The notes under the pieces were generated by a model. It had not been told where the DNA came from, did not search any database, and saw only the letters and a program-made list of their open reading frames with translations. The position numbers and the translations under genes are program-made. This document shows, piece by piece, positions 1-7,370 of a stretch of 14,914 bases of DNA. How positions within the stretch are numbered: position 1 is the stretch's first letter; every line of letters begins with the position of its first letter. The stretch lies in the NCBI GenBank assembly GCA_902766305.1, contig CACXDE010000143.1:1-14914 (forward strand), given 5' to 3'. The stretch comes from an uncultured Ruminococcus sp. Its GTDB lineage: Bacteria; Bacillota; Clostridia; Oscillospirales; Acutalibacteraceae.

Positions 1-1257
1 AAGAGACTTGTCAAGAGCCCAGAAGCAGCGTGTAAATCGTTTTGTGTTCTGGGTCACAGGCTCGGAAAAGTCAGAGCCCTGGGGAGAAACTGCGCCGATA
101 ATGGTAACAGAGCCTTCGCTGCCGCTGAGCGTCTTTATACGTCCGGCTCTTTCGTAGAACTCCGAAAGTCTTGACGGCAGATATGCCGGGAAACCTTCCT
201 CAGCCGGCATTTCTTCAAGACGACCGGAAATTTCTCTGAGCGCCTCCGCCCAACGTGAGGTAGAATCCGCCATAATAGCTACATGATAGCCCATGTCACG
301 GTAGTACTCTGCAAGAGTAAGACCTGTATATATAGACGCTTCACGAGCGGCAACAGGCATATTGGAGGTATTCGCAATAAGGACTGTTCTGTCCGTCATA
401 GGTCTGCCGGATTTCGGGTCAATAAGCTCTGAAAATTCGTCAAGAACCTGACTCATTTCATTGCCTCGCTCACCGCAGCCGACATATACTATAATATCAG
501 CGTCACACCATTTTGCAAGCTGGTGCTGGTTCATTGTCTTGCCTGTTCCGAAGCCGCCGGGAATAGCGGCAGTACCGCCCTTTGCTATCGGGAACATTGT
601 ATCCATTACACGCTGACCGGTAATCAGCGGAATATCTGCCGGAAGTCTCTCTGCGTTAGGTCTTGCCTGTCTTATAGGCCACTGCTGGCAAAGGGTAAGA
701 TTATGTTCCTCTCCCTTATCGTCCTTGATAACAACGATTGTATCCTTGAGCTTGTATTTGCCGTTAGGTTCAACCTTTGTTACAGTACCGCTCAGCGTCG
801 GCGGTACCATGAATCTGTGCTCAATTATCGCTGTTTCGGGGCATGTCGCATATATCTGACCGCCCTCAAGCTTATCTCCTGCCTTGACCTTCATCTTGAC
901 ATTCCAGTATCTGTTAAGATCAAGAGAAGAAACGGACGCGCCTCTTGAAATAAAAGAACCGCTTAGCTCCTCTATTGCTTTAAGAGGACGTTCAATTCCA
1001 TCAAATATATTGTCTATAATACCGGGACCAAGAAGGACATTCATCGGTCCTCCTGTGCCGTATATCGGATCTCCCGGCTTAAGACCTGTTGTTTCCTCAT
1101 AGACCTGAACTGTTGTAAATTCATCATTGATACCAATGATCTCACCAACAAGACGGGACTCACCGACATAAACCATTTCCATCATGGAAAAACTTCTGGT
1201 GTTTCTTACGGTAACAACAGGACCGTTTATACCAAAAATAACATCTTTATCAGCCAT
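1..1257 (-). CDS. atpA: V/A-type ATP synthase catalytic subunit A, C-terminus cut by window edge
   Basis: Catalytic nucleotide-binding subunit of the V1/A1 head, which alternates with subunit B in the cytoplasmic hexamer. Translation from ATG at 1257 gives 419 residues in the window; the family is usually near 590, so about 170 C-terminal residues lie beyond position 1. The P-loop reads GGFGTGKT at residues 234-241 (lysine 240), followed by QHQLAKW, and the catalytic loop GERGNE is at 262-267 (glutamate 263). An N-terminal beta-barrel and the A-specific non-homologous insert precede the P-loop. The P-loop has GGFGTGKT where many family members have GPFGSGKT. An in-frame TAG directly before the ATG fixes the start; the ribosome site (GGGATGA) is weak, so translation may be coupled to the E gene, whose stop is 20 bp upstream. 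Identification is firm from sequence motifs. Confidence 0.97.
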   Translation of the reverse strand, partial: MADKDVIFGINGPVVTVRNTRSFSMMEMVYVGESRLVGEIIGINDEFTTVQVYEETTGLKPGDPIYGTGGPMNVLLGPGIIDNIFDGIERPLKAIEELSGSFISRGASVSSLDLNRYWNVKMKVKAGDKLEGGQIYATCPETAIIEHRFMVPPTLSGTVTKVEPNGKYKLKDTIVVIKDDKGEEHNLTLCQQWPIRQARPNAERLPADIPLITGQRVMDTMFPIAKGGTAAIPGGFGTGKTMNQHQLAKWCDADIIVYVGCGERGNEMSQVLDEFSELIDPKSGRPMTDRTVLIANTSNMPVAAREASIYTGLTLAEYYRDMGYHVAIMADSTSRWAEALREISGRLEEMPAEEGFPAYLPSRLSEFYERAGRIKTLSGSEGSVTIIGAVSPQGSDFSEPVTQNTKRFTRCFWALDKSL

Positions 1258-1277
1258 CTAATTCATCCCATCTTTCA

Positions 1278-1877
1278 TTATCCGATCACTCTGAGACCAG
1301 AATTTTCACAGAACCATTCATGCTGTGCTTCGAGCTTACTGTCAAGCGTTTCATCAATAAGAATACCAGTCTTTAAGCTGATACCTACCAGCCCGCCGAT
1401 CTGTATATCATTTGACACCTCGACCTCACATTTTCTGCCGAACGCAAGCACGACCTTATTCTTATGCGCAATATCCTGCTTTCTGACTCTGAGTACCACA
1501 TCATCTGCTGTCAGTGCCTTTGATATATCCTTTGCACTCTTTTCAAGCAGTTTTATGTACCTATCAGTTTTTGTATACTCTTCAAGCTTTTTTTCAGCCC
1601 TTGCAAATACCTCATTTTCTATTTCCTGTCTGCGTACAAAGGTCTTGCGGCGGCTTGCTGTTTCTGCTTTTGAAAGCTCCGATGCGATCTGTGTTTTTAT
1701 ATCTGTCATCTTTTTCTGAATAAGAACATACGCTTCTCTCAGACCTTCCTCCTCAGCCTTATTGAGTTCCTTTTCCTTGAAGTCCTCCGCCTCAGATTGG
1801 ATCTTACTGCGCTGTTCCTCAGCATATTTTTCTATAGCTTTCAGAAAATTATCTGTTTTGCTTACAGTATCAGGCAT
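1278..1877 (-). CDS. atpE: V/A-type ATP synthase subunit E (peripheral stalk)
   Basis: Peripheral-stalk subunit that pairs with the small H/G coiled-coil subunit and links the A/B head to subunits C and I. The N-terminal half (about residues 8-110) is a charged helix rich in Glu, Lys, Ala and Gln, as expected for the stalk coiled coil. The C-terminal half is the globular head-binding domain, with a GGLVGISLKTGILIDETLDS-like segment typical of the family. A longer frame could begin at GTG 1883, but the AGGAGG at 1884-1889 would then be one base from the start. ATG at 1877 has seven-base spacing and is preferred, giving 199 residues. It sits 24 bp downstream of subunit F and 20 bp upstream of A. 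Confidence 0.9.
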   Translation of the reverse strand: MPDTVSKTDNFLKAIEKYAEEQRSKIQSEAEDFKEKELNKAEEEGLREAYVLIQKKMTDIKTQIASELSKAETASRRKTFVRRQEIENEVFARAEKKLEEYTKTDRYIKLLEKSAKDISKALTADDVVLRVRKQDIAHKNKVVLAFGRKCEVEVSNDIQIGGLVGISLKTGILIDETLDSKLEAQHEWFCENSGLRVIG

Positions 1878-1901
1878 ATTCACACCTCCTGTGATGCCCG
1901 T

Positions 1902-2210
1902 TTATATCTTGACGCCGATAGCCTCCCTGACATAACGTGTAATAGAGTCCTTTGCACGTCCGCTTCCGTGTCTGTCAGGTATTTCAACAATAAGAGGCTG
2001 TTTCCGGTTGAGCTTAAGCTCATATACAAGCTTCGGACAAAGCTGTACAAGCTTTTCCGTCATAAGTATTACCGCTATATCCTCTCTGTTCATAGCATTT
2101 GTCAAAGCGTCTTTTACTTCATTTTCCTCGTGGACAACCACTCCGCTGATGCCTGCAAGGTGCATACCCATCAGCGTATCCACATTATCACTTATCAAAT
2201 AGAATTTCAT
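1902..2210 (-). CDS. atpF: V/A-type ATP synthase subunit F (central stalk)
   Basis: Small central-stalk subunit, 102 residues, matching the usual ~100 of the family. It binds the rotor shaft (subunit D) and is thought to tune ATPase activity. The N-terminus (MKFYLISDNVDTLMGMHLAG) begins a Rossmann-like alpha/beta fold: a first beta strand, then a D-x-x-x-x-x-G-M-x-L-AG helix, a central DIAVILMTEKL-like strand, and the family's PLIVEIPDRHGS segment near residues 72-84. A GGAGGA ribosome site lies about five bases upstream of the ATG. The gap to the upstream K gene is 93 bp, longer than elsewhere in the operon, with nothing recognisable in it. Confidence 0.92.
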   Translation of the reverse strand: MKFYLISDNVDTLMGMHLAGISGVVVHEENEVKDALTNAMNREDIAVILMTEKLVQLCPKLVYELKLNRKQPLIVEIPDRHGSGRAKDSITRYVREAIGVKI

Positions 2211-2303
2211 GCGCTCCTCCTATTGCCCTGCGCTCTGTAAAATATGTTACTGACACACGGCACAAACAGAAAGTACACTGTATACCATCATTTGTATTAT
2301 CCA

Positions 2304-2738
2304 TCAAACCTTAGAGATGATAAGAATGGAAACAAGAAGTCCATAAAGTGCAACACCTTCGCCAAGTGCAACGAAGATAAGAGCCTTACCGAAAGCCTTA
2401 GGATCCTCGCTTGTTGCGCCTATAGCTGCCGGAGCTGCGCCGCCAACTGCGATACCGCCGCCGATACCTGAGATACCTGTTGCAAGAGCCGCGCCGATCA
2501 TACAAAGACCCATATTGATATCACCGCTCTGTGCTGCCTGAGCAGCATCGCCGTCGCCTGCTGCCATTGCAACTATTGACATAGCAAGACATACGCATGA
2601 AACTATTGCAAAAGATACTATCTGTCTTACTACTGCGCTTTTACGTGTTCTCTTTCCTACTTTAACATTGTTATAGGCAAAACATACGGATGCTACCAGA
2701 AAAGCTACTGGTACTGCAAGTAAAATATATTCCAACAT
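2304..2738 (-). CDS. atpK: V/A-type ATP synthase subunit K (membrane rotor, c-type proteolipid)
   Basis: Proteolipid of the membrane rotor ring, 144 residues, four predicted membrane segments (about 3-22, 38-60, 74-100 and 115-142). Only the last two form a canonical c-type hairpin: a glycine-rich helix containing GISGIGGG (88-95), a polar loop SEDP (110-113), and the ion-binding glutamate at 127 in GEGVALYG. The first two segments are not c-like; they flank a basic cytoplasmic loop (KVGKRTRKSAVVR) and have no membrane carboxylate. I recall this layout from other clostridial K subunits. The Gln, Ser and Thr positions that mark sodium-binding c subunits are Gly, Gly and Val here, which favours proton coupling. 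The GAGG ribosome site has eight-base spacing. The upstream junction with I is 229 bp and full of repeats. Confidence 0.93.
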   Translation of the reverse strand: MLEYILLAVPVAFLVASVCFAYNNVKVGKRTRKSAVVRQIVSFAIVSCVCLAMSIVAMAAGDGDAAQAAQSGDINMGLCMIGAALATGISGIGGGIAVGGAAPAAIGATSEDPKAFGKALIFVALGEGVALYGLLVSILIISKV

Positions 2739-2779
2739 TATAAAAACCTCACTTTTTATTATTAATAATCCTTTTAAAG

Positions 2780-2814
2780 TAGTGGATAGTGATTAGTATT
2801 TAGTGATCAGAATT
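2780..2814. repeat. Degenerate heptamer array, consensus TAGTGAT
   Basis: Five consecutive 7-bp units in the I-K junction of the ATPase operon. Two units are TAGTGAT and the others (TAGTGGA, TAGTATT, CAGAATT) differ by substitutions that preserve the phase. The period is not a multiple of three, so it is not a coding repeat. Confidence 0.75.
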
Positions 2815-2837
2815 GTGCAGCTCTATACACCATAATG

Positions 2838-2879
2838 ATTCCACATTCCACATTCCACTTTCCACTTTCCACATTACAA
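2838..2879. repeat. Heptamer array, consensus ATTCCAC
   Basis: Six phased 7-bp units: ATTCCAC three times, TTTCCAC twice, then ATTACAA. This is the cleanest array in the window. It lies 24 bp from the TAGTGAT array and just downstream, in transcript terms, of the hairpin pair that follows the I gene. Its consensus resembles the ACTCCAC array at 11492-11533. Confidence 0.88.
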
Positions 2880-2896
2880 ATTTAAGTAACCCCTAC

Positions 2897-2946
2897 GGCA
2901 TTTCATCACTTACGTGACGAAACGCCACCTCCCCTTTCAGGGGAGG
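2897..2946 (-). repeat. Two strong hairpins between the I and K genes (REP-like palindromic element)
   Basis: In transcript order, the first hairpin has an 8-bp perfect stem (CCTCCCCT pairing with AGGGGAGG, 2928-2946, three-base loop). The second has a 13-bp stem with two G-U pairs (2897-2909 with 2914-2926), closed by GTAA, a GNRA-type tetraloop. They start 22 bp after the I stop codon. No U-tract follows, so this does not look like an intrinsic terminator. I recall similar CCTCCCCT...AGGGGAGG palindromes scattered in Firmicutes genomes, so a dispersed palindromic element is the likely origin. Confidence 0.75.
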
Positions 2947-2967
2947 CAAGGCATGTTTTCAGCTTCA

Positions 2968-4920
2968 TCAGCTTTGATTCTCTGCCTTACCGGCAACAAC
3001 AGGTGTGAACTGGCGGCCCTCACCGATATAGAAACGGCTGAATATTTCATAGTAATCAAGCCTGAGTACCTGAATAGCCACAAGAAGCGCTTCAAGCGCC
3101 ATAACAATACCGTTTCCTACGATTATCATTATAATGTAGCCTACTCCGCCTATCATCTCAGCCAATGTGAATACAACAAGCATCATACCTGCATGAACAA
3201 GGATATATGCGCCGATTCTCAGGAATGACATTGTATTTGTGACATAACTCAGACAAATCTCAAAGACCTCAAAGAAGCTCTGTGTGCAGTAATCGCCCCA
3301 TTTTTCAGGCTGCCACTTCTTTTTGCCTTCTGCAAGTCTGCCAAAGGGTTCTCTCATGAATATAAGTATCAGCGGAATAACTATAAGGCACACTATATAT
3401 ACCGGATTCATTATCTCAACGCCGAGCATGATCTGACAAATAAGCCCTGCCACAAGAGCAACATAGAAGACAAAGCCTGCTATACCGTTTGCACCGAAAA
3501 ATGCACTTTCTGGATCTTTACGTTTCAGAGAAGACACAATATTCATCAGCATTGATATAACAATGGTAACAATACCTATAGCCACCGAACCGTAAATAAT
3601 TATATTTATAGTATCCGGCTGCATTACCTCAACGGGCTTTTCATCAAGTCCGAAAAGCGCCTTATACAGCGGATCAAGAGCATGTTCAAAGCCGAACACC
3701 GAACCGTAAATAAATCCGAAAACCATACCGGATATTCCGCATGGTATCAGTATCCGCCCTATCTCCATCTTTTTCAGCTTCCACATCAGGAAACCGACTA
3801 TTGCAACCACAAGACCCTGTCCCATATCACCGAACATGATACCGAAGAACAGTGTATATGTAAATGCAACTATAGCAGTCGGGTCAAGCTCGTTATAGCT
3901 TGGTAGACCGTACATTTTAACGTAAAACTCATACAGTCTTATAAACGGCGGATTTTTCAGTATTACAGGCGGAGAATGCTTCATTTCCTCCTTGCCGTCG
4001 CTTAGTGAATATTCAACACTCTTTATCTCATCAAGATGCTGAGTAAAATATTTCTCCTTGTCTGCCGGTATCCAGCCCACCATAATAAAGCTGCCGTGAT
4101 ATTTATACACATACCGCTTTATAGCATGATAGCAGTCAAGCTCCTGCAACCTGCTGTAATATTTCAGACACTGCTCCTTTTCAGCCTTCCAGAACTCTTC
4201 AAGCTCTTCTTCATTGCTTTTGGCAGCTTCTTCAAGCTTCTCCATTTCTTCTGTGAGAGTTTTTATATAACTCTCTGGTGTGCCTGCGATCTCAGGCACT
4301 TCAAGCTTTTCAAAATACAAGGAAGAAAATATCCTGTCAATGTTCTGTTTTTCACTTGCTTCATTCGGACAGAAATAAACACCCCAATGGTGAGTTTCAT
4401 CCTCTGTACACGGGAAAAACATAACAAATGGATTATCATCAAATTCTTCAAGCTTATCAAAGCTTTCATTAGGAAGTCTGCCGAATGCCGGTGTAATATA
4501 CTTACACTTCATGATCTCTGTAAAATCAAGATTTCCTCCGGTAAAATGACCAATCTGTTCTATTTTTCTTTTACAGCCGTCTATTTCCTGTCTGATGCGA
4601 AGCTTATTATTGACAAGCTTTTCGAGCTTTTCTACAGTCTTTTCCGTGTATTTAAGAACCGACTTATCGCTGACGTCAAAATCCTTCAGCTTTACAAAAT
4701 CAAGCTTAATCCCTGCCATATCAGCAGTACTTCTCAGACTTTGCAGCGGTGCGGCATACGGATTCTTATCGCTCAGCGGTGTAAAATCCTGAGTATTTGA
4801 ATAAAACGACATAGCGTCATCAGGATGGAAAACCTCTGAATCTCCGCAGAATTTTATTACCTGATCCAGCTCGGAAAGCATTCCTATTATGTTTATTGCC
4901 TTAACTTTTCTTACAGACAC
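2968..4920 (-). CDS. atpI: V/A-type ATP synthase subunit I (a-type stator, 116 kDa family)
   Basis: Stator subunit containing the ion half-channels that face the K ring, 650 residues, normal for bacterial NtpI-like proteins. The cytoplasmic half carries two coiled-coil stretches (about 88-125 and 220-262) that bind the peripheral stalks. The membrane half starts near residue 345 with TLFFGIMFGDMGQG (356-369). The essential channel arginine is R568 in SFLRIGAY, and the second conserved arginine is R620 in LRLDYYEIFSRFY, ahead of the family's GEG-x-x-F-x-P ending. The start is GTG at 4918-4920, supported by a near-perfect AAGGAGGTGAT ribosome site with seven-base spacing and no competing ATG. 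It begins 15 bp after subunit C, so the two are likely coupled. Its stop is followed 22 bp later by strong hairpins. Confidence 0.96.
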   Translation of the reverse strand: MSVRKVKAINIIGMLSELDQVIKFCGDSEVFHPDDAMSFYSNTQDFTPLSDKNPYAAPLQSLRSTADMAGIKLDFVKLKDFDVSDKSVLKYTEKTVEKLEKLVNNKLRIRQEIDGCKRKIEQIGHFTGGNLDFTEIMKCKYITPAFGRLPNESFDKLEEFDDNPFVMFFPCTEDETHHWGVYFCPNEASEKQNIDRIFSSLYFEKLEVPEIAGTPESYIKTLTEEMEKLEEAAKSNEEELEEFWKAEKEQCLKYYSRLQELDCYHAIKRYVYKYHGSFIMVGWIPADKEKYFTQHLDEIKSVEYSLSDGKEEMKHSPPVILKNPPFIRLYEFYVKMYGLPSYNELDPTAIVAFTYTLFFGIMFGDMGQGLVVAIVGFLMWKLKKMEIGRILIPCGISGMVFGFIYGSVFGFEHALDPLYKALFGLDEKPVEVMQPDTINIIIYGSVAIGIVTIVISMLMNIVSSLKRKDPESAFFGANGIAGFVFYVALVAGLICQIMLGVEIMNPVYIVCLIVIPLILIFMREPFGRLAEGKKKWQPEKWGDYCTQSFFEVFEICLSYVTNTMSFLRIGAYILVHAGMMLVVFTLAEMIGGVGYIIMIIVGNGIVMALEALLVAIQVLRLDYYEIFSRFYIGEGRQFTPVVAGKAENQS

Positions 4921-4935
4921 ATAATCACCTCCTTA

Positions 4936-5979
4936 TTATCTTACCAGCATAGCGGACTTTTCTTCAGGAGAAAGACCGTAGCGGGTCGACTCAATAATAT
5001 TAACAATATTCTTCAATTCGATCTGTTTAAGATATACATAGGATATCATAACAATTGTCGGATTAGGAGAAAGTCTGAGATGATGCTTACAGTAAACACT
5101 AAGCAGAGAATCAGCCATCTGTGACTGGTCGCTGTATTTAAGCTTTGACATAAGCCTTCCAAGGTATGTAGACTGTGCAAGCTCAAACACCTCTCTTGCA
5201 TCGGACGCACTGCAAAGCTCCTCAATATTCTTCTTTGAGAGCTTTCCATACGGTATAAGCAGAGGTCTTATCTTTTCAGCATCAAATTTGTAATACTTTT
5301 TGAGTCTTATTATTCTGGAAATATTCCTGAAATCAAGCATGGCGGAAAATGTGTCATTAAGCTCGTCCCTGTCACGGGAGCTTTTCTGTTTTCCTATAGT
5401 CTCTATTACCATACCGTAATTCTGATTATTAAGCTCCGCTTCAATTATAGAAATATCGGCTCTCTCGCCTTCCTTTGGACGGTGCTTAATGAGAATTGCG
5501 GCATATCTGCTTGACGCAAGCACTCCCACAAGATCGTCATAGCTTCTTACCGTGCTGAACGCCTTAAGGTCAATCCTTGCAAACTTCGTCATATTCATAG
5601 GCAAACCGAAAACAAATTCGTCTGCCCTGCCGATATTCAGAAGTGTAAGACAGCGAACGATCTGTTCTATCTCCATTTCGGAGATAATAAAATCAGAGAA
5701 CACAAGTGATTTATTCATGGCATATCTTGACAGAGCAGATATGTCATAATAAAGATTCTGTCTCAGTATCGGTTCAAGCTGTCCTCTGTGGACTTCATTT
5801 TCGTTAAGTCCTGCTAAAACCGATCTGTAGTTGGTCCGTGATTTCAGGTAGGAAGCGACCTCCGACACATTACGGCAATCCATAAGCTGCCTGTAGTCAC
5901 TATCGGAAAGACACTTTCCGTACATGGCACGAGCCTTAGCCAAAATAGCATTTGAAGCCATTTCTGATGACATAGGCAT
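4936..5979 (-). CDS. atpC: V/A-type ATP synthase subunit C (central-stalk adaptor, d-type)
   Basis: Funnel-shaped, all-helical subunit that joins the rotor shaft to the membrane K ring. The product is 347 residues, close to the family norm of about 330-350, and shows the three-repeat helical character of the AC39/C family: an N-terminal ANAILAKARAMYGKCLSD-like helix pair, clusters such as YRQLMDCRNVSEVASYLK (28-45), and a C-terminal LKQIELKNIVNIIESTRYG that is diagnostic of the family. Two starts are possible: ATG 5979 is only three bases from AAGGA, and ATG 5973 has nine-base spacing (345 residues). It lies between the H-like gene (29 bp gap) and I (15 bp gap). Confidence 0.93.
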   Translation of the reverse strand: MPMSSEMASNAILAKARAMYGKCLSDSDYRQLMDCRNVSEVASYLKSRTNYRSVLAGLNENEVHRGQLEPILRQNLYYDISALSRYAMNKSLVFSDFIISEMEIEQIVRCLTLLNIGRADEFVFGLPMNMTKFARIDLKAFSTVRSYDDLVGVLASSRYAAILIKHRPKEGERADISIIEAELNNQNYGMVIETIGKQKSSRDRDELNDTFSAMLDFRNISRIIRLKKYYKFDAEKIRPLLIPYGKLSKKNIEELCSASDAREVFELAQSTYLGRLMSKLKYSDQSQMADSLLSVYCKHHLRLSPNPTIVMISYVYLKQIELKNIVNIIESTRYGLSPEEKSAMLVR

Positions 5980-6008
5980 GCTTCCTTTCTGAAAAGTATT
6001 TTCTGCTG

Positions 6009-6320
6009 TTATGCTCCGATAACACGCTGTACGATCTCATCGACCCATTTGTCACCGTTTTCGGAGTAGCTGCTGTCCAGCTTCTTTATAAGGATACTGT
6101 TCTTTTCCTCAATCTCACTGAGCCGGGCATTGGCTTTTTTCTGAGCAGTCTGCTTATTGATCTCTATCCTGTCTTTGGCACGTGCAAGATAATCGTTTTT
6201 TATCTTTTCTTTGGTCTTAAGTATTTCATTCTCATAGCTAATCTTGCTTTTTTGAGCCTCATCGGTAAGATCTCTTGCTTTTTTGTCCATCTCTATGATC
6301 TTAGCGATCATATTCTCCAT
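6009..6320 (-). CDS. V/A-type ATPase G/H-like peripheral stalk subunit
   Basis: Short, highly charged protein of 103 residues whose middle (about 8-75) is one continuous helix rich in Lys, Glu, Ala and Ile (for example KIIEMDKKARDLTDEAQKSK), with a small C-terminal segment DKWVDEIVQRVIGA. This is what the G/H peripheral-stalk partner of subunit E looks like, and it is the first gene of the ATPase operon, as the equivalent gene is in related operons. Sequence identity in this family is low, so the assignment rests mostly on shape and position. A TTG one codon upstream could be read as the start, but ATG 6320 has better spacing from the GGGGAG ribosome site. The promoter lies about 150 bp upstream. 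Confidence 0.75.
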   Translation of the reverse strand: MENMIAKIIEMDKKARDLTDEAQKSKISYENEILKTKEKIKNDYLARAKDRIEINKQTAQKKANARLSEIEEKNSILIKKLDSSYSENGDKWVDEIVQRVIGA

Positions 6321-6469
6321 CAAGCTCCCCCCTTTTTCAGTTATATTCAGCTGACCGGAAAACAGTTAACATCACAACAAAACAAGCTTTTTATATCTCC
6401 ATTTTCGCAGTCAGTTATTATTTTTCATACAGCACAGCGGACTCAAATCACTGCTGCTATATAACATGA

Positions 6470-6498
6470 ATTATACGCCAGTTTATTACATTTTTCAA
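6470..6498 (-). promoter_or_regulatory. Sigma-A-type promoter of the ATPase operon
   Basis: On the minus strand, -35 TTGAAA (6493-6498) is followed by exactly 17 bp and a perfect -10 TATAAT (6470-6475). Transcription would start near 6463, leaving a leader of about 140 nt before the first stalk gene. The leader is A/T rich with no riboswitch I recognise; it contains one very short ATG-AAA-AAT-AAT-AAC-TGA frame of doubtful meaning. Confidence 0.8.
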
Positions 6499-6560
6499 GA
6501 TACATTATCAAATATTTGTTTGACAAAACAGCAAAAACGTCAGCTAAAAAAACAACTTGC

Positions 6561-7208
6561 TCAATCCTTCAATTTGACATATTCTGTTTTGTTTTTGAAT
6601 AAGTAAACAGCCATTTTGCCGTTTTTACAGCATTTGAATCTGTCTATTCCTATGTATATACATATAATACCCGGCACAGCAAAAAGAAGAAGATAATACT
6701 TTGGTATACCGCTTCTTTGGGTAATATATGTGTATTGCGGATTTCTTTCATCAACATATACAGTGACCTGTTTTCCCCGATCATCATTTGACCAGATTGA
6801 CAGCGATGACGCTTCAGTGTATGAGAGAGTTTCCTTACCGGTATAGTCAATGCCTTTATAAGTATATGTATACCTGACATCGTAGACCTTTGTCCGGTAT
6901 TTTGCGCCTCCGGACATATGTGAGCCTACATCTGTCACCGTGCCTGAAACCTCAACAGAATGCGCCATAAAATCCCTGTCCCTGCCGGCGGAATATATCG
7001 AGAGCATAAAAGTGAATACTCCGATAAGTATAAAAAACACACCAAGAAATATACCTCTTGTCAGGGCTCTTTTCCCGTCATGAATATCTCCATATCTGAC
7101 ATTCGGAACTCTTTTACGTATCCTTTCAAAATGCGATTCCTTATGCTCCGGAGAATTATAACTGCCGTATCCGTTATTATCGTAGTTATTGTTGTCATTG
7201 TAATTCAT
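6561..7208 (-). CDS. DUF3592-type membrane protein
   Basis: 215-residue protein of unknown function. The N-terminal ~25 residues are rich in Asn, Tyr, Gly and Asp. A first membrane segment lies at about 50-72 (GIFLGVFFILIGVFTFMLSI), then a predicted extracytoplasmic beta domain (about 80-165) with VSGTVTDVGSH, DVRYTYTYKGIDYTGKET and VTVYVDERNPQYTYI, which is the DUF3592 pattern, then a second membrane segment near 168-188 and a basic cytoplasmic tail. An ATG at 7208 with GAGG seven bases upstream is the clear start. It lies 26 bp downstream of the small peptide gene and is probably the last gene of the ACT-DUF711 operon. No convincing terminator follows before the ATPase promoter. Confidence 0.75.
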   Translation of the reverse strand: MNYNDNNNYDNNGYGSYNSPEHKESHFERIRKRVPNVRYGDIHDGKRALTRGIFLGVFFILIGVFTFMLSIYSAGRDRDFMAHSVEVSGTVTDVGSHMSGGAKYRTKVYDVRYTYTYKGIDYTGKETLSYTEASSLSIWSNDDRGKQVTVYVDERNPQYTYITQRSGIPKYYLLLFAVPGIICIYIGIDRFKCCKNGKMAVYLFKNKTEYVKLKD

Positions 7209-7234
7209 AATTCAGCCTCACATTCATAAAAAGG

Positions 7235-7342
7235 CTATTTAAACAGGGGATTATATCCGCATATCAGACAAGCCGAAATAAAGCCGATACCAAGGGATAA
7301 AAACAAGCACCATATAACAGCCTTGCGCTCTGCCTCCGGCAT
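7235..7342 (-). CDS. Small single-span membrane peptide, 35 residues, possibly frameshifted at its 5' end
   Basis: An ORF fitting between DUF711 and DUF3592. From ATG 7342 it encodes MPEAERKAVIW, then a hydrophobic span (about residues 10-28) ending in CLICGYNPLFK and TAG. Charge distribution is consistent with a membrane peptide with a cytoplasmic N-terminus. The ATG has no good ribosome site of its own. A second frame starts at 7371 in a TAATG overlap with the DUF711 stop and encodes [10 protein letters not shown] up to the same place; one extra A in the run near 7343 would join it to this frame and give a 45-residue peptide. I do not recognise a family. It could instead be non-coding spacer. 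Confidence 0.4.
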   Translation of the reverse strand: MPEAERKAVIWCLFLSLGIGFISACLICGYNPLFK

Positions 7343-7370
7343 TTTGTATTTTCCGGTTCTCCTGTCGACA

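Noticed and set aside
2838..2879. CRISPR-like regular spacing
   Set aside because: Units are seven bases in direct tandem with no spacers, and no cas genes are present.
2880..2967. Intrinsic terminator after the I gene
   Set aside because: The hairpins are strong, but no U-tract follows either one on the minus strand, and essential subunits K, F, E and A lie downstream with no clear new promoter.
4036..4800. 254-residue open frame on the plus strand inside the I gene
   Set aside because: It is antisense to a firmly identified gene, has no ribosome site or family features, and its composition is that expected from the opposite strand of charged helical coding sequence.
6509..6545. Plus-strand TTGACA near 6520 as a promoter
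   Set aside because: No acceptable -10 occurs 16-18 bp downstream and no plus-strand gene follows.
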